Shown here in pieces: positions 1-8,880 of a stretch of DNA of 64,000 bases. The stretch's first letter is position 1. The number at the start of each line of letters is the position of its first letter. Position numbers and translations under genes: made by a program. Source of the stretch: Paenibacillus macerans (GTDB lineage: Bacteria; Bacillota; Bacilli; Paenibacillales; Paenibacillaceae); NCBI RefSeq assembly GCF_023715465.1, contig NZ_JAMBOE010000010.1, forward strand, positions 124,001-188,000, read 5' to 3'. The notes under the pieces were generated by a model. The model worked only from the letters and a program-made list of their open reading frames with translations, was not told the origin of the DNA and did not search any database.

Positions 1-837
1 CGCGAGGCGCTGGAGGAAGAGGGGATTTCGTATCGCCAGGAAATCGAGGCGATCCGCATAGCCCATGAGCAGGGGCTGTTTACCCTGGCCTTCGTCTTTG
101 ATGCCTGGCAGGCGGAACAAATGTTAAAGGCCGGAGCAGACATTATCTGCGCCCATTTGGGACTGACGACCGGCGGCGTTTTGGGCGCGAAGAAAGTGCA
201 GTCCTTGGACAGAGGCCGGAGGTTTGCCCAGCAGATTTTTGATACTTGCAATCAGATTCGTCCTGAGGCGATTAAAATGGTCTACGGCGGCCCGATCAAA
301 TCTTCCATCGATGCCCGGTACTTTTACGACAACTCTGCTTGCCAAGGCTTTGTGGGCGGTTCTTCCTTCGAACGGATTCCGGCGGAAAAGGCCATTTTGA
401 ACACGACCAAATCCTTTAAAATCTCCCAAAGCGCCGAGGAAGAGAACAGCCTCATGAAGGTGCTTAATGGACAAGCCCAAGACTACGACTATGTGGAGTT
501 TATCAAAGAACATATCATCAACCACTATGATGAGCCCATATACCTCAGCGAGCTGGCCTTGGCGGCTCATGTGTCGCCCTCCTATTTGAGTGCCAAATTC
601 AAACGGATCGTCGGTTGCAGCTTTACGGAATATTTAATCCGTTTCCGGATGAACAAGGCGGGGGACTTCCTAAGGGAGACCGGCATGCCCGTGGGGAAGG
701 TAGCGGAGCTGGTTGGCTATGAAGATTATTTTCAATTCACTAAAATTTTCAAGAAATATAAAGGCACGACGCCTACCGGTTATCGAAAAGGCAGCATCTC
801 GCAAGAAATACGGCCAATGGAGCAAAATCTAACATAA
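1..837 (+). CDS. Partial TIM-barrel (PEP-hydrolase family) sensor fused to an AraC DNA-binding domain
   Basis: The reading frame is open from the first base, so the N-terminus lies outside the window. The first 140 or so visible residues match the C-terminal half of the PEP-hydrolase-like TIM barrel encoded at 2207-3037: compare AGADIICAHLGLTT here with AGADILVAHMGLTT there, and the shared GGPI and GxSSxER motifs. The last 100 residues are a two-helix-turn-helix AraC domain (LSELALAAHVSPSYLSAKFKR, split here by family position; later VAELVGYEDYFQFTKIFKKY). I infer a one-component regulator whose sensor is a paralogue of the enzyme two genes downstream. It probably controls the following two genes, which start 130 bp further on. 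The fusion of a catalytic-type barrel to AraC is the unusual point. Confidence 0.85.
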   Translation, partial: REALEEEGISYRQEIEAIRIAHEQGLFTLAFVFDAWQAEQMLKAGADIICAHLGLTTGGVLGAKKVQSLDRGRRFAQQIFDTCNQIRPEAIKMVYGGPIKSSIDARYFYDNSACQGFVGGSSFERIPAEKAILNTTKSFKISQSAEEENSLMKVLNGQAQDYDYVEFIKEHIINHYDEPIYLSELALAAHVSPSYLSAKFKRIVGCSFTEYLIRFRMNKAGDFLRETGMPVGKVAELVGYEDYFQFTKIFKKYKGTTPTGYRKGSISQEIRPMEQNLT

Positions 838-967
838 GCACAAAAACAGCTTACTTCGAACAATATCAAAATTTCCGCCAAGCCGTACAATTAAATTATC
901 ATTTCTGAAAGCTGTTACAAATCCATGGAGCGGCAGAAAAGATAATTCCAGGAGGTGTTCTTAATCA

Positions 968-2179
968 ATGAAAACCGTAGCCATCGCGGGGACCTTCGAC
1001 AGCAAGGGGAAGGAATTCCTTTACTTGAAAGAGCTGTTTGAGGAAATCGGCCTTAACACCTTGACCCTGCATACGGGAACCTTTGAATCCTACTTTGTTC
1101 CCGATGTCTCCAACGAAGAAATTGCTGCCGAGGTTGGCGAAAATCTTCAGGAACTGGTAGGCCAAAAAGACCGGGCTCGTGCCACAGCAGCTATGGCAAA
1201 GGGTACCGAAAAGATCGTTCCCCGGCTTTATCAGGAAGGCAAATTCCAAGGCATCATTTCCTTGGGCGGCTCGGGCGGCACCTCGGTTATCACACCAGCG
1301 ATGCGGGCTCTGCCCATCGGCATACCGAAAATTGTGGTTTCTACCATGGCTTCCGGGAATACCGAACAGTATGTAGGCACAAGCGACGTGATTTTGATTC
1401 CTTCGATTGTGGATGTAGCTGGACTCAACTCCATTTCTACCAAGATTTTCAGCAATGCGGTCTTTGCCATGGCGGGTATGCTGGAGCATGAAGTTACGAA
1501 AGTAGAGAAAAAACCATTGGTTGCCGCCACTATGTTTGGGGTCACGACCCCCTGCGTAGATACAGCGAAAGCCTATTTGGAGGAGCGGGGTTATGAAGTG
1601 CTGGTCTTCCATGCCACCGGTACCGGTGGCCGTACGATGGAGGATTTGGTGCGAAGCGGTTATTTCCAAGGCGTGCTGGATCTGACCACGACCGAATGGT
1701 GTGACGAGTTGTTTGGTGGCGTGCTGAATGCCGGGCCTAATCGCAGCGAAGCCGCCGGACTTTGCGGCGTACCGCAGGTAGTTTCTGTGGGAGCTTGCGA
1801 TATGGTTAACTTTGGCCCCATTGACACCGTGCCCGAGCATTACAAACATCGAAACTTGTACAAGCATAATCCATCGGTCACCTTGATGCGCACCACCACC
1901 CAGGAAAACAGGGCCGTTGGCGAGAAATTGGCGGAGAAGCTGAATTTAGCCAGTGGTGAAAGCGTTTTAATGCTGCCGCTGAAGGGCGTTTCCATGATTG
2001 ACGCCGAGGGTCAGCCCTTCCATGGGCCTGAGGAGGACCGGGCTTTGTTTGATGCTTTAAGAGCCAACCTGGATCGCAGCAAGGTGGAGCTTTGCGAATT
2101 GGATGCGCATATCAACGATGACTCGTTCGCGCTTGACGCCGCCAAAAAACTCATTGCCATGATGGAGCGCAAAGCTTAA
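968..2179 (+). CDS. Tm-1-like ATP-binding domain protein (UPF0261 family)
   Basis: 403 residues, usual length for the bacterial UPF0261/Tm-1-like family. It starts MKTVAIAGTFDSKGKEFLYL, the typical opening of the family, and has the glycine-rich stretch SLGGSGGTSVITPAMRALPIG and the ATGTGGRTMEDL segment in the second half. An AGGAGG-type ribosome binding site precedes the ATG. The plant homologue Tm-1 binds a viral replicase; the bacterial role is not established, although an ATP-binding fold is known for the family. It is followed 27 bp later by a PEP-hydrolase-family gene. In some other bacteria these two domains occur as one fused protein, which supports a joint function. I infer co-transcription with both neighbours. 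Confidence 0.88.
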   Translation: MKTVAIAGTFDSKGKEFLYLKELFEEIGLNTLTLHTGTFESYFVPDVSNEEIAAEVGENLQELVGQKDRARATAAMAKGTEKIVPRLYQEGKFQGIISLGGSGGTSVITPAMRALPIGIPKIVVSTMASGNTEQYVGTSDVILIPSIVDVAGLNSISTKIFSNAVFAMAGMLEHEVTKVEKKPLVAATMFGVTTPCVDTAKAYLEERGYEVLVFHATGTGGRTMEDLVRSGYFQGVLDLTTTEWCDELFGGVLNAGPNRSEAAGLCGVPQVVSVGACDMVNFGPIDTVPEHYKHRNLYKHNPSVTLMRTTTQENRAVGEKLAEKLNLASGESVLMLPLKGVSMIDAEGQPFHGPEEDRALFDALRANLDRSKVELCELDAHINDDSFALDAAKKLIAMMERKA

Positions 2180-2206
2180 TCATTTACAGGAAAAGGAGAT
2201 ATAAAC

Positions 2207-3037
2207 ATGAATACGATGACCAGAAGTGAAATCCTTGCCAAATTCAAGGCGGAAGTTGCCGGCGGAAAAATCCTCTTGGGCGTAGGCGCCGGCACCGGCA
2301 TTACCGCTAAGAGCAGCGAAGCGGGTGGCGCAGATATGCTGATTATTTACAACTCCGGCCGTTACCGGATGGCCGGCAGAGGTTCTTTGGCCGGGCTTCT
2401 CGCCTATGGCGATGCCAATGCGATCGTGGTCGAAATGGCTTCCGAGGTGCTGCCTGTTGTAAAGAATATCCCGGTGCTGGCCGGCGTTTGCGGTACCGAC
2501 CCGTTCCGCGTCATGGACATTTACTTAAAGCAATTGAAGGATATGGGCTTTAACGGCGTGCAAAACTTCCCGACGGTGGGCCTCATCGACGGTGTGTTCC
2601 GGCAGAACTTGGAAGAAACCGATATGGGTTATGACTTAGAGGTGGAAATGATCCGCAAAGCGCATCAACTGGACATGCTGACTTGCCCTTATGTATTTGA
2701 TCCAGATCAGGCCAAGGCGATGGCAGAAGCCGGTGCGGATATTTTGGTGGCTCATATGGGGCTTACCACGAAGGGCACGATCGGTGCGAAGACAGCGCTC
2801 ACCTTGGATGATTGCGTCGTGAAAATCAAGGATATCATTGCCGCAGGGCGTGCCGTCCGGCCGGACATCATGGTCATTTGCCATGGCGGCCCAATCGCCG
2901 AGCCGGCGGATGCCGCTTATATCATGCAAAATATCCCCGACATCGACGGCTTCTTCGGAGCTTCCAGCATCGAGCGTTTTGCCGCAGAGAAGAGCATCCG
3001 GGAGCAGTCCGCCGCGTTTAAGGCTATTTCGAAATAA
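2207..3037 (+). CDS. Phosphoenolpyruvate-hydrolase-family TIM-barrel protein
   Basis: 276 residues, opening with a conserved LLGVGAGTGITAKSSEAGGAD segment by family pattern and continuing through VCGTDPFR, GVQNFPTVGLIDG, AHMGLTT and GGPIAEP, all hallmarks of the PEP-hydrolase-like (TIM-barrel signal-transduction) family. GGAG lies 8-9 bases before the ATG. Family members are annotated as enzymes acting on phosphoenolpyruvate-like substrates, but the real substrate is not established. The upstream AraC fusion carries a second copy of this barrel. A strong hairpin terminator follows about 60 bp after the stop, closing the operon. Confidence 0.85.
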   Translation: MNTMTRSEILAKFKAEVAGGKILLGVGAGTGITAKSSEAGGADMLIIYNSGRYRMAGRGSLAGLLAYGDANAIVVEMASEVLPVVKNIPVLAGVCGTDPFRVMDIYLKQLKDMGFNGVQNFPTVGLIDGVFRQNLEETDMGYDLEVEMIRKAHQLDMLTCPYVFDPDQAKAMAEAGADILVAHMGLTTKGTIGAKTALTLDDCVVKIKDIIAAGRAVRPDIMVICHGGPIAEPADAAYIMQNIPDIDGFFGASSIERFAAEKSIREQSAAFKAISK

Positions 3038-3095
3038 CAAGTACAGGTTGCTCGAGCGCGTTGTGCGAAAATGTTGACCAACTTGCTTGACAATC

Positions 3096-3135
3096 AAAAA
3101 GCGAAAACGCACGCTACTGGTGCGCTTTCGCTTTT
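3096..3135. terminator. Bidirectional intrinsic terminator
   Basis: A long stem (AAAAAGCGAAA-A-CGCAC pairing with GTGCG-C-TTTCGCTTTTT) sits between the convergent PEP-hydrolase-family gene and the YitT-family gene. It carries A and T tracts on both sides, so it can serve both strands. Confidence 0.85.
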
Positions 3136-3176
3136 TCTATTTTTGCTGCGGGCAGGAGTTTGCCAATACAACTGGT

Positions 3177-3776
3177 TTATGTGCGGCGGAATCTTGCAAA
3201 AAGATTGGGCACCGACCTTGTAAAGTCCATCGTACGCCCCATAATGAGGGATGCTAGGAATGTGAAAAATGCCGTTTTGATATCCATAACTATGGCTCCA
3301 AGTATAAGCACAATAAAATCAAATGCAATATGAATCGTACCCATCTTTAGTTGAGGTAAATGAAGTTGAATTAACCGGCCTAACAGTCCAACTCCCCCGC
3401 TGGTCAGCCCTTGGCTAAAAACAATTCCCGACCCGAATCCCAGGCATGCCCCGCCAATCAGAATACCTAACCATAGAGGAGGGTGGACCCAGTTTCGGAT
3501 AGGATACAACAGGTCAAGGAAGACGGACAAAGCCCCTGCCACAATCATGGTCTGAACCACGAAGGAGCGCCCAATCCGTTTCCAGGCCAGGAATAACAAA
3601 GGAATATTGAGAGCAAACACAACGATCCCCGGATTCCAATTTAAAGTATAAAGCGTAAGAATCCCAATGCCCGGAAAACCTGTGCTAAATAAATGAACAG
3701 GAACGTATCCTGCGTTGACGCCTAAACCCATAATAAAACACCCAATGAACGAAATAATGATACTTCCCACTTTCAA
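3177..3776 (-). CDS. YitT/YczE-family integral membrane protein
   Basis: 199 residues with about five hydrophobic segments (FIGCFIMGLGVNAGY, a central VVFALNIPLLFLAW, and a C-terminal FDFIVLILGAIVMDI). The glycine-rich GSGIVFSQGLTSGGVGLLGR motif is typical of YitT/YczE-type membrane proteins. It lacks the C-terminal soluble DUF2179 domain of full-length YitT proteins. The start is a TTG placed 9 bases after GGAGG. It lies only 23 bp behind the licT-like gene on the same strand, so it probably belongs to the beta-glucoside operon. Transport role and substrate are unknown. Confidence 0.75.
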   Translation of the reverse strand: MKVGSIIISFIGCFIMGLGVNAGYVPVHLFSTGFPGIGILTLYTLNWNPGIVVFALNIPLLFLAWKRIGRSFVVQTMIVAGALSVFLDLLYPIRNWVHPPLWLGILIGGACLGFGSGIVFSQGLTSGGVGLLGRLIQLHLPQLKMGTIHIAFDFIVLILGAIVMDIKTAFFTFLASLIMGRTMDFTRSVPNLFARFRRT

Positions 3777-3799
3777 TGTTGAAGATCCTCCGTCTAATT

Positions 3800-4648
3800 C
3801 TAAGCCAACTGGTTATAAGAGATCAGCCTGTGAATATGCACGGCCAGATAGGTGAGCTCCTCGTTTGGAATGGTTTTTCCGTATACCTGGTGGATATATT
3901 CCTTGATCTTGAAAGCCCCGTCCATCGCCTGCGGATACAGGCTGGCGATTTGCTCAAACAGGATGTTGTCCGTATCCTCCAGCATTTTATCCGTATAAAA
4001 CCGCTCCACAAAAAACTTCACATGGGTCACAAAGCGGGTATAATGAACGTTTTCCGTTTCCATATCAATATTCATCGAATATCTCACCAGGTTGACGATG
4101 CTGCCGATCATTTTGGCCATCTTCATGCCGTCCTTGGATTCCTTCTCCCCGCTTTGGGCATTGATCAAATGAAAAGCGATGTTGGCCGCTTCCTCCTTGG
4201 GCATTTCGATCTGCAGCTTTTCTTTGATCAGTCTCAAAGCAAACAGCCCGATCTCAAATTCCTCGGCATAGTAATTTTTAATTTCCCAAAACACTTTGTT
4301 GGAAATCGCGATTTCCTTATAATACCGTTCCACCGCAAAATGCAAATGGTCCATAAGGGTAAAATAGATCCCCGTGTTGAGCTTGGTTTGCAGCTTCTTT
4401 TCCGCGTAAGCCACAATCTGCCCGGTCAGTTCCACGTATACCGGAGGAATGGCGTCCAATACACCGAGATACTCTTTGACTTTGACATTTTCGACAGGCA
4501 TGAAGATTTGATCGGCCTTATGTTCCTCGACGATATTGCCCGCTTTTTGGCCGTAACCGATGCCTTTGCCAAACAGAATGTATTCCTTGTTCTGCTCATC
4601 CTCTACCAAAACTACGCTGGAATTCAACACTTTTTTGATTTTGATCAT
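3800..4648 (-). CDS. licT: BglG/LicT-family transcription antiterminator
   Basis: About 282 residues. Residues 1-55 form the RNA-binding CAT domain (IKIKKVLNSSVVLVE, FGKGIGYGQKAG). Two PTS regulation domains follow. Their four conserved phosphorylatable histidines are visible in DHLHFAVERY and AFHLINAQ (PRD1) and in THVKFFVERF and VHIHRL (PRD2). The family binds a RAT hairpin in the leader RNA and prevents terminator formation when the sugar is present. A matching RAT/terminator lies upstream of bglP at 8084-8155. Start: GTG at 4651 or ATG at 4648 both fit the AAGGAAGG ribosome binding site. Unlike many licT loci, the regulator lies behind the genes it controls. Confidence 0.93.
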   Translation of the reverse strand: MIKIKKVLNSSVVLVEDEQNKEYILFGKGIGYGQKAGNIVEEHKADQIFMPVENVKVKEYLGVLDAIPPVYVELTGQIVAYAEKKLQTKLNTGIYFTLMDHLHFAVERYYKEIAISNKVFWEIKNYYAEEFEIGLFALRLIKEKLQIEMPKEEAANIAFHLINAQSGEKESKDGMKMAKMIGSIVNLVRYSMNIDMETENVHYTRFVTHVKFFVERFYTDKMLEDTDNILFEQIASLYPQAMDGAFKIKEYIHQVYGKTIPNEELTYLAVHIHRLISYNQLA

Positions 4649-4681
4649 CACGGGTCACCTTCCTTATCGAAAGATAGGGAA

Positions 4682-6142
4682 TTAATCCAAATCCTCGCCA
4701 TTGCTTTCAATCACTTTTTTGTACCAGTAAAAAGAATCCTTACGGCTGCGCTGCAAAGTGCCGTTTCCTTCGTCATCCTGATCGACATAAATAAAGCCGT
4801 ATCTTTTGGACATCTGGGACGTGGAAGCGCTGATGATATCAATCGCTCCCCAGCTTGTGTAGCCAAACAGGTCAACGCCGGCTTCCACCGCTTCCTTCAT
4901 CTGTTTAAAGTGTTCCCTAAAATAATTGATCCGGTAGTCATCGTGGATGGAGCCGTCGCTTTCTACCCGGTCCACGGCGCCCATGCCGTTTTCCACAATG
5001 AGCAGCGGTTTTTTATAGCGGTCGTATAACTCGATTAAGGAAATTTTCAGTCCGACCGGGTCGATCTGCCATCCCCAATCCGTTACGGGCAAATAAGGAT
5101 TTTTCACCCCAGTGATCGTATTGCCGGACGTTCGCTCCAGCCCTTCTTTGGCCGACTCGGTTAATGACATATAGTAACTGAAAGAAACAAAATCGACCGT
5201 GTGCTTCCGCAACATCTCCCTATCTCCCGGTTCCATTTGCAGATGAATATTTTTCTGCTCAAGCATGGTTTCGATCAGGGGCGGATATTCTCCAAATACC
5301 TGCACATCCGCGTAAAAATAAGTGTGCAGATTCCTCATCAGCGTAATTTCCACATCTTTGGGATGGCAAGTATTCGGATAGGTCGTCAGCATCGTCAGCA
5401 TGCAGCCTACCTGGCTGCCCGGAATGATGCGGTGGCAATCCGCCGTCACCAGCGCCGAGGCGACAAACTGGTGATGAAGCGCCTGATAAATGACTTCTTC
5501 CACCTTGCCCTCCGGACAACGATCCGGAACAATGCCCGCGGTTGTGAAAGGATGGCGGATGATGCTGTCGATTTCGTTAAAGGTCAGCCAATATTTCACT
5601 AGGTCCTTATAACGCGAGAAGCAGACATTGCTGAATTTCACGAAATAATCAATGACCTTCCTCTCCGCCCAACCGTTGTATTTGACGCTCAAAGCAAGCG
5701 GCATTTCATAGTGGGAAAGCGTGACGATCGGTTCGATGCCAAGCCGTTGCATTTCCGTAAACAAACCGTCGTAAAACTTCAGCCCCAATTCATTGGGCTC
5801 GTTCTCTTCACCGGTCGGAAAAATCCGGCTCCAGGCGATCGAGACGCGCAACGCCTTGAAGCCCATTTCGGCAAACAGCGCCAAATCCTCCTTATACCGA
5901 TGATAAAAATCGATTCCTCTGCGTTTCGGATATTTTTTGACGTCCGGATCTTGCATCGCCCGTTCGATCATTTCGGTGGTAACGACCTGGTGCGCTTCGT
6001 AATCCTCGACATTTAAATGCGGTCTATACATGGCTATGTCAGCGACGGACGGACCTTTCCCATCCACGTTCCAAGCGCCTTCCGCCTGATTGGCGGCAAT
6101 GGCGCCGCCCCATAAAAAGTTTTCCTGAAATCCTTTGCTCAT
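4682..6142 (-). CDS. bglA: 6-phospho-beta-glucosidase, glycoside hydrolase family 1
   Basis: 486 residues, normal for GH1. The N-terminus has FLWGGAIAANQAEGAW. The acid/base glutamate is in TFNEID (about residue 187) and the nucleophile in IVENGMGA (about residue 384). It hydrolyses phosphorylated aryl-beta-glucosides or cellobiose-6-phosphate in the cytoplasm after uptake by the PTS permease encoded 20 bp upstream. The phospho-substrate is inferred from this context. AAGGGAGAG precedes the ATG by 8 bases. Confidence 0.93.
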   Translation of the reverse strand: MSKGFQENFLWGGAIAANQAEGAWNVDGKGPSVADIAMYRPHLNVEDYEAHQVVTTEMIERAMQDPDVKKYPKRRGIDFYHRYKEDLALFAEMGFKALRVSIAWSRIFPTGEENEPNELGLKFYDGLFTEMQRLGIEPIVTLSHYEMPLALSVKYNGWAERKVIDYFVKFSNVCFSRYKDLVKYWLTFNEIDSIIRHPFTTAGIVPDRCPEGKVEEVIYQALHHQFVASALVTADCHRIIPGSQVGCMLTMLTTYPNTCHPKDVEITLMRNLHTYFYADVQVFGEYPPLIETMLEQKNIHLQMEPGDREMLRKHTVDFVSFSYYMSLTESAKEGLERTSGNTITGVKNPYLPVTDWGWQIDPVGLKISLIELYDRYKKPLLIVENGMGAVDRVESDGSIHDDYRINYFREHFKQMKEAVEAGVDLFGYTSWGAIDIISASTSQMSKRYGFIYVDQDDEGNGTLQRSRKDSFYWYKKVIESNGEDLD

Positions 6143-6161
6143 TTTTATTCTCTCCCTTGGT

Positions 6162-8027
6162 TTAATTTTCTAAAGCGGTTACAACCATCAAAGTATCCTG
6201 GCGGTTCACCTGCTTCAAATCCGCAACCTCGACCGCGTATTTGTCCTTATTGGTTACGATGGCGATGGTTACCGGATCGTAGCCTTCTTCAATAATCTTC
6301 TCAAGGTCGAACTTTAGTAATAAATCGCCGGCTTTCACTTCATCTCCAGCCTTCACCTGGGGTTCAAAATATTTGCCCCGCAACTGGACAGTATCGATCC
6401 CTACATGGAACAACAGCTCGATGCCGTCCACCGTACTCATGGCAATGGCATGGTTTCTGCTGTAAATGACTTCAATTTTGCCATCCACGGGCGCGTATAA
6501 TTCGCCTTTAGTAGGAATGACCGCAATTCCTTCGCCCATCGCTTTGCTGGAAAAGACCTCATCCTTCACTTCGGACAAAAGAATCATGTCCCCGATCACC
6601 GGGCTTTTGAACTCTTTTACCGTGGTAAGCTGGTTAACCGATAGGCGCTCTTCCGCTTTGGCTTTGTTGTCTTTGCCAAGCACAAATGCCGAAACGAAGG
6701 CAACCACAAAGGAAATAACGAGCGCGATGACGGCATTGATGATATTCCGCGGCAGCTCTTCCGAGATAAACATGGACAAACTGGCTAATCCGGGTCCGAC
6801 CAGCACATAAGCCTGCAAGCCAACGATGCCGGTAAACGCCCCGCCGATCAGCGAACTGAACATGACGCTGCCGAGCACTTTTTTATTTTGCAGGGTGACC
6901 CCGTACAAGGCCGGCTCCGTAATGCCAAACAAGGCGGAAATTCCCGCGGAGATGGCCGTGGCTCTTAGCGCTTTATCCTTGGTCCGCACCGCAACGGCGA
7001 AGCAGGCGCCGCTTTCGGCGATATTGTGGGCCAGCGAAGCGGGCATATAGAGCAATTCCTTGCCGGTGCTTCCCATCGCGGAGAGAGCGTAAGGAATGAG
7101 CGCTTTGTGCATGCCGACGGATACCATCAGCGGCAATACGGCGGCCAAGAGCGCTACGGCAATCCAGCCCACCTTAGCGAACAAGGCTAAAATGATGGCT
7201 GAGAAACCTTCGCCGAGCGTATAACCAAGCGGGCCCAAAATGAGCAGCGAAACCGGAACGGTAATAAGCAGCGACATCATCGGGACAAAAAAGATCCGGA
7301 TCACTTTCGGCGTAATTCGCGTAAACCATTTTTCCATTTGGGCATAAAGCAACACGGTCAAAATCGCCGGAAAGACCTGATAGGCATAGGCGATGCTTTT
7401 GACTTGAAGACCGAACAACTGAGCGCCTTCCCCGAGCATGGCCGTCATGTTCGGCAGAAGCAAAGCGCCGACGGCAGCCAGAGCCACCAAAGTATTTACT
7501 TTCAGTTTGTTGGCGGTGGTAACGGCCACTAGTAATGGAAGAAAGTACAGAGCCGCATCGCCAATTTGCACCAAGATTTTATAAGTGTGGCCGTCCGGGT
7601 CCAAAACATTCATTAACCCAAGCAGCAGCAACAACGACTTTAACATCCCGGCTCCGGCAATCGCCGGAATCAGCGGCTGGAACACACCGACGATAAAATC
7701 CAAAATAACACTGCCGAGCTTTCTCTTTTCTTTCGGTTTAGCCCCGGATGACGCAGCAGCAGTGGATTCGGAGTTCGGGTTCGCCGAGCCCAGCAACCGA
7801 TTGACCGCATCATAAACCTCAACAACTTCATTCCCAATGACGACCTGGCATTGACCGGTCATTTTTACGGCGATCACGCCAGGAATGCTTTCGAGCCGCT
7901 TGACATCGGCTTTACTGTTGTCGATCAGAGAAAACCGCAATCTTGTCGAGCAGTGTTCAAAATGGGCGATGTTTTCCTTGCCGCCCACATGCTTCAGAAC
8001 TTCTGCGGCGGTCTGTTTGTAATCCAT
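6162..8027 (-). CDS. bglP: Beta-glucoside-specific PTS permease, EIIBCA
   Basis: About 621 residues from the ATG at 8027, chosen because AAGGAAGGGG lies 8 bases upstream; an in-frame start at 8081 has no such signal and would cut into the leader hairpin region. Order of domains: EIIB with the phosphorylated cysteine in FEHCSTRLRF near the N-terminus, a central EIIC membrane domain of about ten hydrophobic segments, and C-terminal EIIA with the active histidine in LLFHVGIDTVQL. It imports and phosphorylates beta-glucosides such as salicin or arbutin. First gene of the operon bglP-bglA-licT-yitT-like; expression is controlled by the RAT/terminator just upstream. Confidence 0.94.
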   Translation of the reverse strand: MDYKQTAAEVLKHVGGKENIAHFEHCSTRLRFSLIDNSKADVKRLESIPGVIAVKMTGQCQVVIGNEVVEVYDAVNRLLGSANPNSESTAAASSGAKPKEKRKLGSVILDFIVGVFQPLIPAIAGAGMLKSLLLLLGLMNVLDPDGHTYKILVQIGDAALYFLPLLVAVTTANKLKVNTLVALAAVGALLLPNMTAMLGEGAQLFGLQVKSIAYAYQVFPAILTVLLYAQMEKWFTRITPKVIRIFFVPMMSLLITVPVSLLILGPLGYTLGEGFSAIILALFAKVGWIAVALLAAVLPLMVSVGMHKALIPYALSAMGSTGKELLYMPASLAHNIAESGACFAVAVRTKDKALRATAISAGISALFGITEPALYGVTLQNKKVLGSVMFSSLIGGAFTGIVGLQAYVLVGPGLASLSMFISEELPRNIINAVIALVISFVVAFVSAFVLGKDNKAKAEERLSVNQLTTVKEFKSPVIGDMILLSEVKDEVFSSKAMGEGIAVIPTKGELYAPVDGKIEVIYSRNHAIAMSTVDGIELLFHVGIDTVQLRGKYFEPQVKAGDEVKAGDLLLKFDLEKIIEEGYDPVTIAIVTNKDKYAVEVADLKQVNRQDTLMVVTALEN

Positions 8028-8083
8028 GTCCAATGCCCCTTCCTTTTGTAAATTTGTGAAAGGAGGCAGGCTTTTATGCAAAT

Positions 8084-8129
8084 AAAAAAGGACCTAAAAC
8101 GACAAATAAAAGATTTGTCATTTTAGATC
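8084..8129 (-). terminator. Leader terminator of the beta-glucoside operon
   Basis: Read on the minus strand, GATCTAAAATGACAAAT and ATTTGTCGTTTTAGGTC form a 17-bp stem around a 5-base loop, followed by CTTTTTT. It lies between the promoter side and bglP and overlaps the RAT by a few bases, as expected for LicT control. Confidence 0.9.
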
Positions 8130-8155
8130 CTGCCTGCTTTACCAGTCACATGTCT
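8122..8155 (-). promoter_or_regulatory. RAT ribonucleic antiterminator (LicT site)
   Basis: On the minus strand the leader reads TGTGACTGGTAAAGCAGGCA and continues GGATCTAAA. This follows the known BglG/LicT target pattern (TTACTG, an AGCAGGCA core, then a purine-rich CCTAAA-like end). Its 3' side overlaps the 5' arm of the terminator, so the two structures exclude each other. Confidence 0.85.
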
Positions 8156-8287
8156 AATGGGTGTATTCGATTAATTGCATTATATATCAGGATTTTGAAA
8201 GCGTCAACATGGTTTCTCGGTTAGTAGTAGTCGGGGAAGATGGGATTCAGGTTTAGCATCACTCATGATTTTAAAGGGATCACATCT

Positions 8288-8854
8288 TCATGCGATAATT
8301 TCTTTTGCCAATTGATCAGCTGCTTCTTTAGCCCTCAAGTTAAAATCAGGTGTCTCGCTCAATGCGAGGATGTACTTGCCAACAATATTACACTGAAGTA
8401 CACCACCTATGGACCTGTCAAAGATATCCTGAGCAAGGTCTGCATTTCCTTCTTCCGAACCCATGCAAGTAATTAAAAGCGCAACATTCTTGCCAGCAAG
8501 CAATGATGTCTGGTTAGGAGTGCCGAAATCATTCGTAAGGCAATAATGCCTATCCAGAAAGGTTTTAAACTGGGAGGTAAAATCAAAAAAATATATTGGT
8601 GAAGCATATACAATGGCGTCCGCAGTTATCATTCGCTCGAATATAGATTTTGCATCATCTTTTAAAATACAGCTAGGTCCATCGTTATTTGCCATGCAGG
8701 AGTAACACCCGATGCATCCCTTTATATGAAGTGTACTAATCTGTATCCTTTGCACTTCATGTCCTTGACAGATGAGATTTTCTTCGAGCATGTTAAGTGT
8801 CTTCATAGTTTTGCCACTTTTTTTGGGACTCCCTGAAATGGTTAGTATATTCAT
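8288..8854 (-). CDS. Flavodoxin-family NAD(P)H-dependent FMN reductase with cysteine motif
   Basis: 188 residues. It opens MNILTISGSPKKSGKTMK, the phosphate-binding loop of flavodoxin-like NADPH-FMN reductases. It then has GCIGCYSCMAN followed by SCILKDD, a cysteine cluster as in iron-sulfur flavoproteins, and YASPIYFFDFTSQFKTFLDR as the FMN-binding segment. It likely reduces quinones, flavins or a small aromatic substrate in the cytoplasm. GAAGGGAG lies 8 bases before the ATG. Third gene of the operon behind padR and a second, double flavodoxin-like protein. Base composition is AT-richer than the flanks. Confidence 0.85.
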   Translation of the reverse strand: MNILTISGSPKKSGKTMKTLNMLEENLICQGHEVQRIQISTLHIKGCIGCYSCMANNDGPSCILKDDAKSIFERMITADAIVYASPIYFFDFTSQFKTFLDRHYCLTNDFGTPNQTSLLAGKNVALLITCMGSEEGNADLAQDIFDRSIGGVLQCNIVGKYILALSETPDFNLRAKEAADQLAKEIIA

Positions 8855-8880
8855 AAAGATCTCCCTTCAACGATATCAGA

